DNA from: a virus
Length of the DNA: 24,851 nucleotides
Direction: 5' to 3' (one strand)
Virus record (IMG/VR): IMGVR_UViG_3300025093_000114
Coordinates: 1-24,851 of that record
In this document: in pieces, positions 15,369 through 23,998 of the stretch
Numbering within the stretch: the stretch's first letter is position 1
Layout: every line of letters begins with the position of its first letter
Translations under genes and position numbers: made by a program
The notes under the pieces: generated by a model
The model's database searches: none
The model's input: only the letters and a program-made list of their open reading frames with translations
What the model was told of the DNA's origin: nothing

Positions 15369-18300
15369 ATGGCAACTCCAGAGCAGCAAACTTCTGTACT
15401 CCTCGAAGATCAAGAAGAGGAGACGCCTGAGTCCCAGGAACAGGAAGAAGAGACCATCTCGTTCCAGGCTCCGCAGCCTCCTGCGGTCCAGGACCGGGGT
15501 GCTGCTTTGGCTGGAGAGGACATCGATCCTGCTGCTTACTTAGGGTATGACGCCCGAAGCGCGATCCGAGATCGAAGCCCTGTTGTACAGCAGCAGATCG
15601 ACATCTCCCGGGCAAAGAGGCGAGCCGGACCGGCCAGAGCGCAGCAGAGGGGGACGGAGTTCTACGCTCCTCTTCGGCAGACTGTGGGTACAACTCCCGT
15701 TCCTCTCGATAGGCCCTGGAGTACGCGAGAGGAACAAGAGCGCGAATCACCTGATGTCTACTTAGACTCAAACGACCCTCCGGAAGGTTGGCAACCATCT
15801 CCCATTGAGGTCAATCGCCTGGTGACGGAAGGACTCTTGTCTCCCGAAGAAGCAGGAGATGTGAATACTGTCTGGCGGGCAGGAAGAGCTTCAGCGAGAA
15901 ACCAAGGAGGCGCTTCTTGGTTCGGGCAGAAGACAATCGAAGGAGAAGTTGCTCGTGAGCTTTCTCCGGAAAGCGCAATCCAGAAAGCGATGGTCTCGCA
16001 GATTCCGCTGAACTCACGAGAGATCCGAGGCGACATTGTTCTCGATACGCACAAGATGTTTCGGCAGACTCGTGAGTACTGGAAAACTCAGTTTACGGAA
16101 GATCTTCTCCGGGAAGGAAGATCTCCTTCGGATCTGTCTCCGGAAGAAGCAGAAGAACTCAACAAGCTGATCGACCAACGAGCCCTGAACTCCATGGGTG
16201 TGTTCATGAACTCCGGTGGTCGGATGTTCTACACGGATGCTTTCGACCGAGACATCACCAAAGACATCGCAGATGCAGCCTTCGGAACTAAGTTCATCCG
16301 AGCAATCGCGGCTCCTACTACTTACGGAAGGATCGGTGCTCAAGTCCCGGGCAGTGGCTATGGAGCACAGGCAAGTCGGCTAAACCCCGTCGTCAACCCA
16401 GTCACGATGTCCTCCGAGGGACTCCTCTCTCGTTTCGGTCGATTCGCTCCGTCGACTTTCTTCACGCCTAAGATCTTCGGAGGTCACGAGATCGGAAGCG
16501 AAGAGTGGGTCGAAGCCATCCGGGCAGGAGACGAGATCACCGAGCACATCGGTGACATTGCCCGAAGGATTGACGGAGTAGAACCAGGCGGAGAGACCAG
16601 CACGTTTGCGAAAACCGTCGCAGGGGTTGGAGTCCTAAGCTTGATTGTCCTGGAACCGGACATCGTTACTCTCCTGACCCTGCCTGCCAGTGGTCCAGTA
16701 AAAGCAGCAAAGCTTGCCCAGGCAGGTAGGCGAACTCGGAGAGCAGCAAATCGTCTTCGAGAACTTCAGCAAGAGTTCGACGATGGATTGAGTATGGCCA
16801 AAGCCCAGCGGGCTCTGGACGACTATGATCGAGCCCTGATGTTGGCTGTAAACACGCCAGCAATCACCCGTTTCCAGCAGATGTCTGCTACTCGTCGAGC
16901 CTCCGGAAGTGGCATGAAAGGCTACGACGACATGTACGAAACGGCAGGAGCGGCTCGCGAAGAGGCAGAAAGACTCCGCAAAGAACTCGATGAGTTCGCA
17001 GAGTCTGCAACGACTGCCGAGCAGAAAGCCATGGTCGAGCTTCAAGAAGCCCGAGTAGCTGAGCACGAACTCTGGGCAGCCTATACTGAGCGAGAACTCG
17101 TAGAAGGAGAGAAGAATCTTTTCCTCGAAGCTCTTGGTTTGTCACCAGAAGATGCTGCAAAGATCCGAACGGAACGAGGCGTTCCAATCGATGAGCGAGC
17201 CGCGAGGCAGTTAGAGCGAGCAGCTTCTCTGGCTAAGAAGCAAGAGAAGGCAATCCGGAACAGCAAGGAGTACAACAAACTCCTGTCGGACTACGATAAG
17301 AAAGCCAACGAGCTTGGCGAGATCTTCAACACTCTCCAAGAAGGATTCTTGGGAATCGAAGAAGCCCAACGAAAAGGCGGCGGTCTTCGAGTTGGGTGGG
17401 AAGTTCTCTCTACGAAAGGCAACCGCCTCTCCCGGGCAGTCACTGAGACTTCAGAGCCTTTCTCCATTCCAATCTATGGACAGAAGGTCCGACTTCCTAC
17501 TCCTGCGGGTGGATCCGTCATCCGCACAGTAGAAGGCATCCGCATTCGAGGGCCAAAGTCCGGACGATTGTCTAAGGGCAACGACAATCAGATTGTTCTT
17601 CAGGTCAAAGGCAAGAGCGGAGAGATTGAAGAGTACGTCCATCCGTATCGACTGCCCGAGAATGCAGCCAGAAACATCCGATCTAAGATCAAAGAGTTCG
17701 AGGAGATGCACAAAGTAGTCGCTGCTGAAGGCGGACTCATGGAGCAGATCGTCGAGTTGCGTAGAATACAAGACCTGGGCAAAGAACGGGCTGCACATCT
17801 TCGATTAGGCGGTGCTGCTGATCGAGTAAAGAGGTTCCAGAGGGCAGAAGAAAAGCTCGCAGAGGCGTCTAAGAAGTACAAAGAAGCAACAAAAGCAGCC
17901 GGAGTTTCGCAGAAGGACTTCGACAAGCTTTCTCGGAAGTTCGCCAAGAAGGGAGAAGAAGTCTTCAAGGCAGAACAGAAGGCCAGCCAACGCGCTCTCA
18001 TGCGAGAGATCTATGCAAAGAGCATCGATGACGTAGCTTCTGGTCTGGAGAATCTGCACAAAGCAGGACTCGAAAACCTTGGAGTCGTCGGATTCAAGAC
18101 GCCTAAGCAGATTGCGAAGAGCATGAAGGCAATCGCGGATTCAGATTGGAACGCACTCCGGAGTTTCGGAACGAAACTCGACGAGGGCCAGGTTGCTCGT
18201 GCCTACCGTAACCTGATGAAGTCTGCGACTAAACTCATCCCGGGCAGGAGAGGCGAACAAGCAACCTTACAGGTTGACGCAGACAAACTCATGAAGGGAT

Positions 18301-21300
18301 TGGCTTCTGAGCTTGGCGGACCTAAGAATCTTGCCGAGATCACAAAGGCTTCTCCTCCCCTCAGAAAACTTCTGGAAAGAGTGAAGACCGAAGGGTCTGA
18401 CATTAGCCTCGATCTTCGAGAAGCTTCTGCTCTACAAGAAGAGATTCAGAGTCTGATTCGAACAGGTCAAGCTCAGAGACTGTTCACCGATGATGTAGCC
18501 TGGGGTCGAGCCGTCAACGAAGCTTGGCGAGACATCGGCATCGAGAAGAAGAGCAGCAAGTCTCTGATTCGAAGGTTTGCTGGAGGTACCCTTCGGAGCA
18601 TGTCGAATGGATTCCAGGAAGCCTCTGGCATGATCCCGGGCTTCAACATCGAAGACCGAATCGGACTGGTAGGCGATCAACTCGAAGAGGCATTCAAGCA
18701 GACAGAACTCCTGCTCGCAGAGGGCAAACAAGAACTTCTCCAGTGGGCCAAGGCCGATGGCTTTGGTGAGACTGCGGAGGAGAAGCTTCTTGGAATCCTG
18801 GACTTCCAGGGAGATCTTCAGCTTCCTACTGGTCCTTCCCGCTGGTCAGTCGCCAGTGGCATGGGCACTCCTTACCAGAAAGGAAAGCTTGGAATCCTGG
18901 CAGACACTCGAATCGATCCGGTCGAACAAGCTCGGCTGGCTCGGGCGGAAGCCTCCAGGTCTAAAGAGATTCAAGATCTGGAAGACGGTCTCGTTGCTCG
19001 GATCGAAAGCCTAAAGGCAGAAGGCAAACTCAAAGAAGGACTCACTGAAGAGTTCCTTGATGAGATGAAAGATGCTGTTGCTCGTCTAACAGATGAGATG
19101 GCAAAGGAAGGATTCAAGCCCGTGTCTGCAATCACGGGCGCACCGATCAGCTTGGTATCTGTCTCTCGTATGTGGGTTCCACGAGGCGAAGTTACCGCAG
19201 TCGCTAAGGAAGCAGGTCCTCTCTTGATGGGACTTGCGAAGAAGTACTTAGATGAATCTCCGGGCTTTGGTCCTACCAAGAATGCTCTTGGAGAAGTCAT
19301 CGACGTGGGCTTTGCCGAGAAGATGCGGAAGGCGACTTACGCAATCATCGGCAACACCGAGTACGACGTAGCTCGTGCTTACGCATTCGCCAGCTCTGGC
19401 CTCGTGACTTCCGCGACTCTCAGCACGCTGAAGAATCGTATGGCGAAGTCTTTCGGAACATTCAGTCCGGAAGAGGCAGCAGACATCAACCGTCTCTTGG
19501 CAGGAGAGTCCTTTGAGGATGTCGGAGACATCGACAAGGCAATCCAGAACCTCAACCGTTTGGGTATGCCGTTCACTCAGAAAGACTTCCAGGCTGCCCG
19601 AGGAGTACCGATTGTCTCTTCCGCCAAAGAAGCTCGCTCGAAGAGACTCGTGGAGATCGGAGCCGGAAGCTATGCTCCTGAGAACCTGATCCGATCTTTG
19701 GATGTTCTTGCAGGAAGAATCGCCAAAGAGTTCGATCCGTTCCCGAGACAGGTCACTGGCAAGAACGCGGCCCTGGGTATGGTCGATGATTACCTCCGGT
19801 TGTGGAAAGGATCTGCTGTTACGGGTCTCCTCGCTCCGAACCCTCGATACTGGACAAACAACATGTTCGGTGACTTCGTGCAGATGTGGCAGGAAGTTGG
19901 TATAGCTCGGGCAGGATCTCTCAGCTTCGTCAACGGAATGACGAACATCCCGTTCTTCGGACGAGGTCTGCAAGAGAAGACGCTGTTCATGGCGGAGCGA
20001 GTTGCAGGAAAGTCTGGAAAGGGAGTCGCCCTCCCGGGCATGGTAGACACGTTCTTGAACCCGCATCTCGCTCGAATCTACAAAGGCGAGAAGGGAGAGT
20101 TCATCACAAAGAACGGTGACGTGATCACCTTCGATCAGGCTCGTCGCTATGCCCTGGAAGATGGAATCAACGATACGTTCGTTCGCGAAGAACTCCTCGA
20201 CACCTTCTCCCGGGCAGCGGCCCAAGGTGAGAAGTCGATGCCGAACTTCTTCAAGGAGTGGCAGGGACTGATCTACAACCATGCTTCGATGGTCCAAGAC
20301 CGTCAGCGAATGGGCCTGTATCTCGACAGCCTCCAGCGAGGAATGAGTCGCCAGGAAGCCAAGAAGACAGTTGACCGTGCTCTCTATGATTGGAAGCACG
20401 GAATCTCTGAGACCGAAGCAATGATCATGACTCGCTTCGTTCCTTTCTGGAGATTCTACCGTCTGTCCATGAAGCAGATGGGCTCAACTCTCCTTGAGCC
20501 TTTCGTTCGCAATAACAGCGAGTTGGCTCGTAAAGCCCTGACGGGCGACAGTCGTCTGGCTCGACTTCGACAGAACTTGCTCATCTTCCCGAACTTGCCA
20601 AACTTCTTCTACCAGGATGGCACTTACGAAGGCATGAGCATGAACGAGAAAGTGGATGCCGTGGCTCGGGAACTCTATCCCTCCTGGGCAGATACTCGAC
20701 CGAAGTTCGGCGTCATTCCTTTCGATCCAGTTCGCCGTCAACGGTACAAAGAGATCACCGGAAAAGACTACACACATGCCATGATTTTGGCTCCCCAGCA
20801 CACAGGCATGGACATGTTTGACATGACCACTGCTTTGTTTACCGGAGTCGGCATGATGCTCGGGAAGCTTCCGGGAACCTCTTCTTTCGGGGCAGGATTC
20901 AACGCTCCTTCAGATGTCGGTGCTCGATTCTTCGAGCCAATCTTGGGCGCAGCTTCTCCTCCATTAGAGATGTCGATGCGTGCCCTGCTCTCTACGATGA
21001 ATGCAGATCTGGATTACCAAGTGCGAGGCTCTTTCCGGAGCATCAGCCCAGAAGAAGAGACAGTTTGGCGCACCATCCCGGGCCTAAGCTCCCAGCTTCG
21101 AGAAGATCCGGAAACTGGTCGAAGCCAAGTTCCGATTGCCACTTACATGGCATGGCGAATGCTTCCGATCGGATCTACTCAGGCTACTGCTTGGATTGGA
21201 GCAACCACCTCTCCTGAGTGGGAACAGGGATTCCGAAAAGGATTCATCGCTGCAACCAAGCGACTGACCGGTTTCATGCGAGAGTCTCCATTCAACATCC

Positions 21301-21470
21301 AGGACGAAGTAGATGGACGCATGCGGGACATCCGAAGGGAGTTCACCGAGTTCATCAAGTCGGCGCCTCCAACCTTCGAGCCTTACAGCGGCGGAAGAAT
21401 CGAGGGTCTGGGAGAAACGCTCCAGCGCAAGGTCGAGCAGAGAGGAATGAGAAGCATCCTCGACAAATGA
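15369..21470 (+). CDS. Giant internal virion/ejection protein, gp16-like (2033 aa)
   Basis: The largest gene of the window, in the position of T7 gp16 (1318 aa) but much longer. Layout: acidic Gln/Glu/Pro tail (1-45); mixed region with SPEEAEELNKLIDQRALNS; hydrophobic segment at 417-438 (VAGVGVLSLIVLE...TLLTLP); long coiled coil (about 445-665); a beta-rich piece (FSIPIYGQKVRLPTPAGG); a second Lys/Glu coiled coil (about 760-890); then a C-terminal half with two landmark motifs. NPRYWTNN (1491-1498, preceded by WKGSAV) and FVPFWRFYR (1690-1698, after LYDWKHG) resemble motifs I recall from very large phage and plasmid 'polyvalent' proteins with LPD38-like regions. No lysozyme, transglycosylase, protease or polymerase signature was seen. 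AAGG lies six bases before the ATG. A trans-envelope DNA conduit role is inferred. Confidence 0.72.
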   Translation: MATPEQQTSVLLEDQEEETPESQEQEEETISFQAPQPPAVQDRGAALAGEDIDPAAYLGYDARSAIRDRSPVVQQQIDISRAKRRAGPARAQQRGTEFYAPLRQTVGTTPVPLDRPWSTREEQERESPDVYLDSNDPPEGWQPSPIEVNRLVTEGLLSPEEAGDVNTVWRAGRASARNQGGASWFGQKTIEGEVARELSPESAIQKAMVSQIPLNSREIRGDIVLDTHKMFRQTREYWKTQFTEDLLREGRSPSDLSPEEAEELNKLIDQRALNSMGVFMNSGGRMFYTDAFDRDITKDIADAAFGTKFIRAIAAPTTYGRIGAQVPGSGYGAQASRLNPVVNPVTMSSEGLLSRFGRFAPSTFFTPKIFGGHEIGSEEWVEAIRAGDEITEHIGDIARRIDGVEPGGETSTFAKTVAGVGVLSLIVLEPDIVTLLTLPASGPVKAAKLAQAGRRTRRAANRLRELQQEFDDGLSMAKAQRALDDYDRALMLAVNTPAITRFQQMSATRRASGSGMKGYDDMYETAGAAREEAERLRKELDEFAESATTAEQKAMVELQEARVAEHELWAAYTERELVEGEKNLFLEALGLSPEDAAKIRTERGVPIDERAARQLERAASLAKKQEKAIRNSKEYNKLLSDYDKKANELGEIFNTLQEGFLGIEEAQRKGGGLRVGWEVLSTKGNRLSRAVTETSEPFSIPIYGQKVRLPTPAGGSVIRTVEGIRIRGPKSGRLSKGNDNQIVLQVKGKSGEIEEYVHPYRLPENAARNIRSKIKEFEEMHKVVAAEGGLMEQIVELRRIQDLGKERAAHLRLGGAADRVKRFQRAEEKLAEASKKYKEATKAAGVSQKDFDKLSRKFAKKGEEVFKAEQKASQRALMREIYAKSIDDVASGLENLHKAGLENLGVVGFKTPKQIAKSMKAIADSDWNALRSFGTKLDEGQVARAYRNLMKSATKLIPGRRGEQATLQVDADKLMKGLASELGGPKNLAEITKASPPLRKLLERVKTEGSDISLDLREASALQEEIQSLIRTGQAQRLFTDDVAWGRAVNEAWRDIGIEKKSSKSLIRRFAGGTLRSMSNGFQEASGMIPGFNIEDRIGLVGDQLEEAFKQTELLLAEGKQELLQWAKADGFGETAEEKLLGILDFQGDLQLPTGPSRWSVASGMGTPYQKGKLGILADTRIDPVEQARLARAEASRSKEIQDLEDGLVARIESLKAEGKLKEGLTEEFLDEMKDAVARLTDEMAKEGFKPVSAITGAPISLVSVSRMWVPRGEVTAVAKEAGPLLMGLAKKYLDESPGFGPTKNALGEVIDVGFAEKMRKATYAIIGNTEYDVARAYAFASSGLVTSATLSTLKNRMAKSFGTFSPEEAADINRLLAGESFEDVGDIDKAIQNLNRLGMPFTQKDFQAARGVPIVSSAKEARSKRLVEIGAGSYAPENLIRSLDVLAGRIAKEFDPFPRQVTGKNAALGMVDDYLRLWKGSAVTGLLAPNPRYWTNNMFGDFVQMWQEVGIARAGSLSFVNGMTNIPFFGRGLQEKTLFMAERVAGKSGKGVALPGMVDTFLNPHLARIYKGEKGEFITKNGDVITFDQARRYALEDGINDTFVREELLDTFSRAAAQGEKSMPNFFKEWQGLIYNHASMVQDRQRMGLYLDSLQRGMSRQEAKKTVDRALYDWKHGISETEAMIMTRFVPFWRFYRLSMKQMGSTLLEPFVRNNSELARKALTGDSRLARLRQNLLIFPNLPNFFYQDGTYEGMSMNEKVDAVARELYPSWADTRPKFGVIPFDPVRRQRYKEITGKDYTHAMILAPQHTGMDMFDMTTALFTGVGMMLGKLPGTSSFGAGFNAPSDVGARFFEPILGAASPPLEMSMRALLSTMNADLDYQVRGSFRSISPEEETVWRTIPGLSSQLREDPETGRSQVPIATYMAWRMLPIGSTQATAWIGATTSPEWEQGFRKGFIAATKRLTGFMRESPFNIQDEVDGRMRDIRREFTEFIKSAPPTFEPYSGGRIEGLGETLQRKVEQRGMRSILDK

Positions 21471-21495
21471 TCTCGCGCAAAGTAAGATTCCAATA

Positions 21496-21516
21496 ACTTC
21501 TGCGAAGAGCAGAAGT
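21496..21516 (+). repeat. 8-bp hairpin in the gap after the giant gene
   Basis: ACTTCTGC (21496-21503) and GCAGAAGT (21509-21516) are perfect reverse complements around the loop GAAGA. It sits in the 94-base gap (21471-21564) before the second decoration-type gene; the rest of the gap holds only AGGAG at 21552-21556. No U-tract follows (CCTCACTG), so intrinsic termination is doubtful. It may stabilise or process the downstream mRNA, or mark a transcript boundary. No convincing -10/-35 pair was found in the gap. Confidence 0.55.
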
Positions 21517-21564
21517 CCTCACTGAAGATAGTTTGAGAAGACTCACGCATTAGGAGAGTAAACA

Positions 21565-22023
21565 ATGCCAGTCATGAAGCAAAAGTCCATCCAGCCTGCC
21601 CGGAACATCCCGCACGCTGAAGGCATTCTTATGTACAACGGGACCGGAGCCGCCATCGCAGCCAACACGCTCGTGAAGGTCGCTGCCTCTGCTCCCACGG
21701 GCCAGTCTTTGAACATGACTGCTACCGACGTGGACGCCTCTGCTCCTGAGAACGGCGCTGTCCCACTGTTCATCACCCGCCACGCAGTGCCTGCTGGAAA
21801 GTACGGAGTCGTCCTTCCCTGGGCAATCCTCTCTAGCTTGGACACGTCAGCCACGGGACTCAACATTCCTGCTGGAGATCCCGTCTACCTTCAAGATGAC
21901 GGATCGTACGGCCCTGCTGTTGGAACCGTTGACCGCGTTGTCGGTGTGTGCTTGGTGCAAGACGACGAGGACGGTGTTCTCTTCATCAACCTCCAAATCG
22001 GCGGCGTCGTTACGCTTGCGTAG
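21565..22023 (+). CDS. Second decoration-type small virion protein
   Basis: A 152-aa protein with a strong AGGAG eight bases before its ATG. It is Ala/Gly/Val/Thr-rich and strand-rich: MYNGTGAAIAANTLVKVAAS, AGKYGVVLPWAILSSL, AGDPVYLQDDGSYGPAVG, then VDRVVGVCLVQDDEDGVLF and INLQIGGVV. The 'GxAIAANTLV ... PVYL.DDG ... VVGVC ... GVLFINL' order is that of DUF2190-like and other beta-barrel decoration proteins. It resembles the protein at 4963, whose core is GVVGVCVTPIGDNGYGFI. Codons are more C-ended than in the preceding giant gene, hinting at high expression. A head decoration or other outer virion role is likely; its separation of 16 kb from the coat gene is unusual. Confidence 0.68.
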   Translation: MPVMKQKSIQPARNIPHAEGILMYNGTGAAIAANTLVKVAASAPTGQSLNMTATDVDASAPENGAVPLFITRHAVPAGKYGVVLPWAILSSLDTSATGLNIPAGDPVYLQDDGSYGPAVGTVDRVVGVCLVQDDEDGVLFINLQIGGVVTLA

Positions 22024-22031
22024 GGGGCCTG

Positions 22032-22385
22032 ATGGCTGGAGCAGTAAGTAAGAAAACCTGGATTCGAGGCTCGGGTGGCCGTATTGGTGATGGAGAAATC
22101 CAGATTGCCAATATGCCTATCCGTGGCTGGATTCGTCGTGCCCGTTGTAGCGCAGCAGGCGGAGGCAATGTCACCCTATCTGTCGGAGAAACCTCCGCCG
22201 GAACGGGCTTTGCTACCGTGCTTGCTTATAGTGCCACAGCGACTCCACTCGACCAGGAAGAAGATCCCGGAATCTTCTATGAGATTCCAGCTTCGGCCAC
22301 TGCCGGATCTACAGGAACTCTCTTTGTAGACGTCACTGGCTCAGGGCTCATCAACATCTCTCTCGATATTGAGCCCGCCAACTAA
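22032..22385 (+). CDS. Small beta-rich virion-type protein
   Basis: A 117-aa protein eight bases after the previous stop. The frame is open further upstream to 21948, but that would overlap the previous gene and give an unlikely Arg/Cys-rich start, so the ATG at 22032 is chosen, with GGGGG at 22023-22027. The sequence is one continuous beta pattern: QIANMPIRGWIRRARCS, GNVTLSVGETSAGTGFATV, IFYEIPASATAGSTGTLF and a final strand INISLDIEPAN. This resembles compact beta-sandwich modules found on virion surfaces. It may partner the decoration-type protein before it. No family name can be given. Confidence 0.7.
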   Translation: MAGAVSKKTWIRGSGGRIGDGEIQIANMPIRGWIRRARCSAAGGGNVTLSVGETSAGTGFATVLAYSATATPLDQEEDPGIFYEIPASATAGSTGTLFVDVTGSGLINISLDIEPAN

Positions 22386-22394
22386 GGGGGTTCA

Positions 22395-23660
22395 ATGGCA
22401 GAGAGGCGTTCACGACGCGAGTCTCCGGACACACGAGTTGCTCTCTCTAAAGGAGAGCACTCGTTTCTCTCGGAGGAGCAGCTAAAAGATCTTGCGGCTC
22501 TGTATATGTACGGATCGGCGGCAGGGTTCGACTTTTCTTCTCTTCCTACCGATCCGGCGGAGAGGAGACGAGTCTTGTCTGGCTACCGTCCGTCTCGCGT
22601 TTGGGATGTCTTTCCCAACTATGATGAGATCACTCGGGGAGATGTCCAACAACTTCTCCAAGGGCAGGACCCCTTCCAGCCTGGATCTTTCGGGTTTCGA
22701 GTACTCGCAGCATCCGGGGACTACATGCCCGAGAGTAATCTTCGAACCTCGTATGGTCGAAGAGCAGATGAGGGTCCAGCCCAGAGCTTCGAAGAAGCAG
22801 AGGGACTGGCCAGCGAAAGTCGAAAGCGGAACATTACTGGCATGCCCGGTGTGGGGACGGCGGGGATGCTCGCAGGTCCGGCTATTCTTCGAGGAATAGA
22901 AGCAGGTTCAAGATTCTTCACGGGACCTTCCAGAGAACAGAGGGCAAGATCTGCTGAAGACTACTTAGCTGAGATTCGAGGACACGCTGGAGGGGCCGCT
23001 TTCCGTCGGGGAAGAGAAGCCATGCTCGGAGATGTCCGAGAAGCAGATGCAGACATGATCGATGCAGTTCTTCGCTCGGGAGGAACCATCGATGAAGCTG
23101 CTGTCCAGTTGATGGGAACTAAGCCTACCGAAGCATTGAACAAACTCTACGATCGAGTGATTCCAGATAAAGCTTTCGCTGGAACATCAGGTTTTCAGGA
23201 TCTCGGGGCTCTTCTTGCGCCCGGTCCCTCACAGCTTGGATATCCTGGAAGAGACGCCGCCATCCTTGACGAACTATCCTCCGAAGAAAGGGCAGAAATC
23301 GCAGAAGGACTCGGACGATATGAGACTGCGGTAGAACTCTCAAACAGGGTGGCGAGACAACGAGGCGGAGTAAGTCGTTTGGCCCAGATGAAAGAGAGAG
23401 GGCTTATCGACGAGGATGAGTACAACCGACGGGTTGCTCGCGTCTTTGAGATCCCGAATGTCCAACGGGAGCCACGCACTTCCGAGCCAGCGCCTACTCC
23501 AACCACTGCTCCTGAACCCACTCCATCCCCCCGGGCAGAAGAGCCGACTATGCAAACTCAGCCTGAGCCTACTCCTCAAGCTCGTCCTCAGACTGAGATT
23601 CAGAGAACTCGACTTCCGAAAAGATACCGTAATCCTCTTACAGGGGAGTTCATGCAATGA
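22395..23660 (+). CDS. Putative internal virion protein with Gly-rich hydrophobic segment and SHOCT-like motif
   Basis: A 421-aa protein of unknown family. A basic N-terminus (RRSRRESPDTR) leads to a helical region; the hydrophobic, Gly-rich stretch NITGMPGVGTAGMLAGPAIL (residues 146-165) could contact membranes. A second helical block contains DADMIDAVLRSGGTIDEAAV. Residues 327-352 (MKERGLIDEDEYNRRV at the core) match the pattern of SHOCT motifs, short helical pairs with 'L..Gl.de.Ey...' that occur at the ends of many proteins. A Pro/Thr/Glu-rich linker follows (PTPTTAPEPTPSPRAEEPTM), and the protein ends RNPLTGEFMQ. Start: AAGGGGG just before the ATG at 22395. TGA overlaps the next ATG (ATGA). 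Composition is like the ejection proteins upstream, so a packaged or assembly role is inferred. Confidence 0.6.
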   Translation: MAERRSRRESPDTRVALSKGEHSFLSEEQLKDLAALYMYGSAAGFDFSSLPTDPAERRRVLSGYRPSRVWDVFPNYDEITRGDVQQLLQGQDPFQPGSFGFRVLAASGDYMPESNLRTSYGRRADEGPAQSFEEAEGLASESRKRNITGMPGVGTAGMLAGPAILRGIEAGSRFFTGPSREQRARSAEDYLAEIRGHAGGAAFRRGREAMLGDVREADADMIDAVLRSGGTIDEAAVQLMGTKPTEALNKLYDRVIPDKAFAGTSGFQDLGALLAPGPSQLGYPGRDAAILDELSSEERAEIAEGLGRYETAVELSNRVARQRGGVSRLAQMKERGLIDEDEYNRRVARVFEIPNVQREPRTSEPAPTPTTAPEPTPSPRAEEPTMQTQPEPTPQARPQTEIQRTRLPKRYRNPLTGEFMQ

Positions 23661-23998
23661 ATGGTTCCAGCAGTTGTCCGAGTCACAATGGCTCGAAGAA
23701 AAGAGATTACGCTTGCGAGTACAAACAGCAGAAGAAGAATCCTGAAGCCGTTCGAAAGAAGAACGACAGGAATCGACAAAGAAGAAAAGCCGAGAAGGAA
23801 GGTCGGGTCAAGAAGGGAGATGGCAAGGAACTGCATTCTCCCAGCGGACATGCCAAGAACGGAGATCGAGTAGTTGCCCAAGAGGCGAAAGAGAATGAGA
23901 ACTACTGGGACGATGACCGGTCTGATATAAAGGAAATCAAGAAGAAAATCTCGATGTCGATCAAAGCGAATAAGAGAAAGTCGATGAGGAAATCGTAA
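23657..23998 (+). CDS. Small Lys/Arg-rich protein resembling degenerate phage HNH-like proteins
   Basis: A 113-aa very basic protein. The middle, DRNRQRRKAEKEGRVKKGDG (residues 37-56) followed by KELH (His60), recalls a common phage family reading 'RNxARR...G.v.kGDGkdVdHk.G...N...NLrV....NR'. Here the tail is altered: one His remains (His60), Asn68 and Asn80 are near expected Asn positions, but the double His/Asp core is not intact. Two Cys (Cys7, Cys20) lie in the N-terminus. It is therefore either a degenerate HNH-like protein that keeps the basic nucleic-acid-binding arm, or an unrelated basic protein. It overlaps both neighbours (ATGA at the start, TAATG at the end), so it is translationally coupled within the late cluster. 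Codons are AAG/AGA-rich, unlike the genes on either side. Confidence 0.6.
   Translation: MNGSSSCPSHNGSKKRDYACEYKQQKKNPEAVRKKNDRNRQRRKAEKEGRVKKGDGKELHSPSGHAKNGDRVVAQEAKENENYWDDDRSDIKEIKKKISMSIKANKRKSMRKS

Noticed and set aside
19248-20399. Antisense open frame of 383 codons inside the giant ejection gene.
   Set aside because: It lies wholly opposite a well-supported gene, has no ribosome binding site or recognisable domain, and is His/Ser/Leu-rich as expected from the complement of CGA/GAA/GAG-rich coding sequence. Rare Leu TTA/CTA and Ser TCA codons on the sense strand leave few antisense stops.
15369-21470. Giant protein as an N4-type virion RNA polymerase or a peptidoglycan hydrolase.
   Set aside because: I saw no polymerase-like catalytic motifs and no lysozyme or transglycosylase signature in the translated sequence; the order after two smaller ejection-type proteins fits a gp16-like role better.
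21948-22031. Longer N-terminus for the small beta-rich protein, starting at 21948.
   Set aside because: It would overlap the previous gene by 76 bases and add an Arg/Cys-rich stretch unlike the rest; the ATG at 22032 is better placed.
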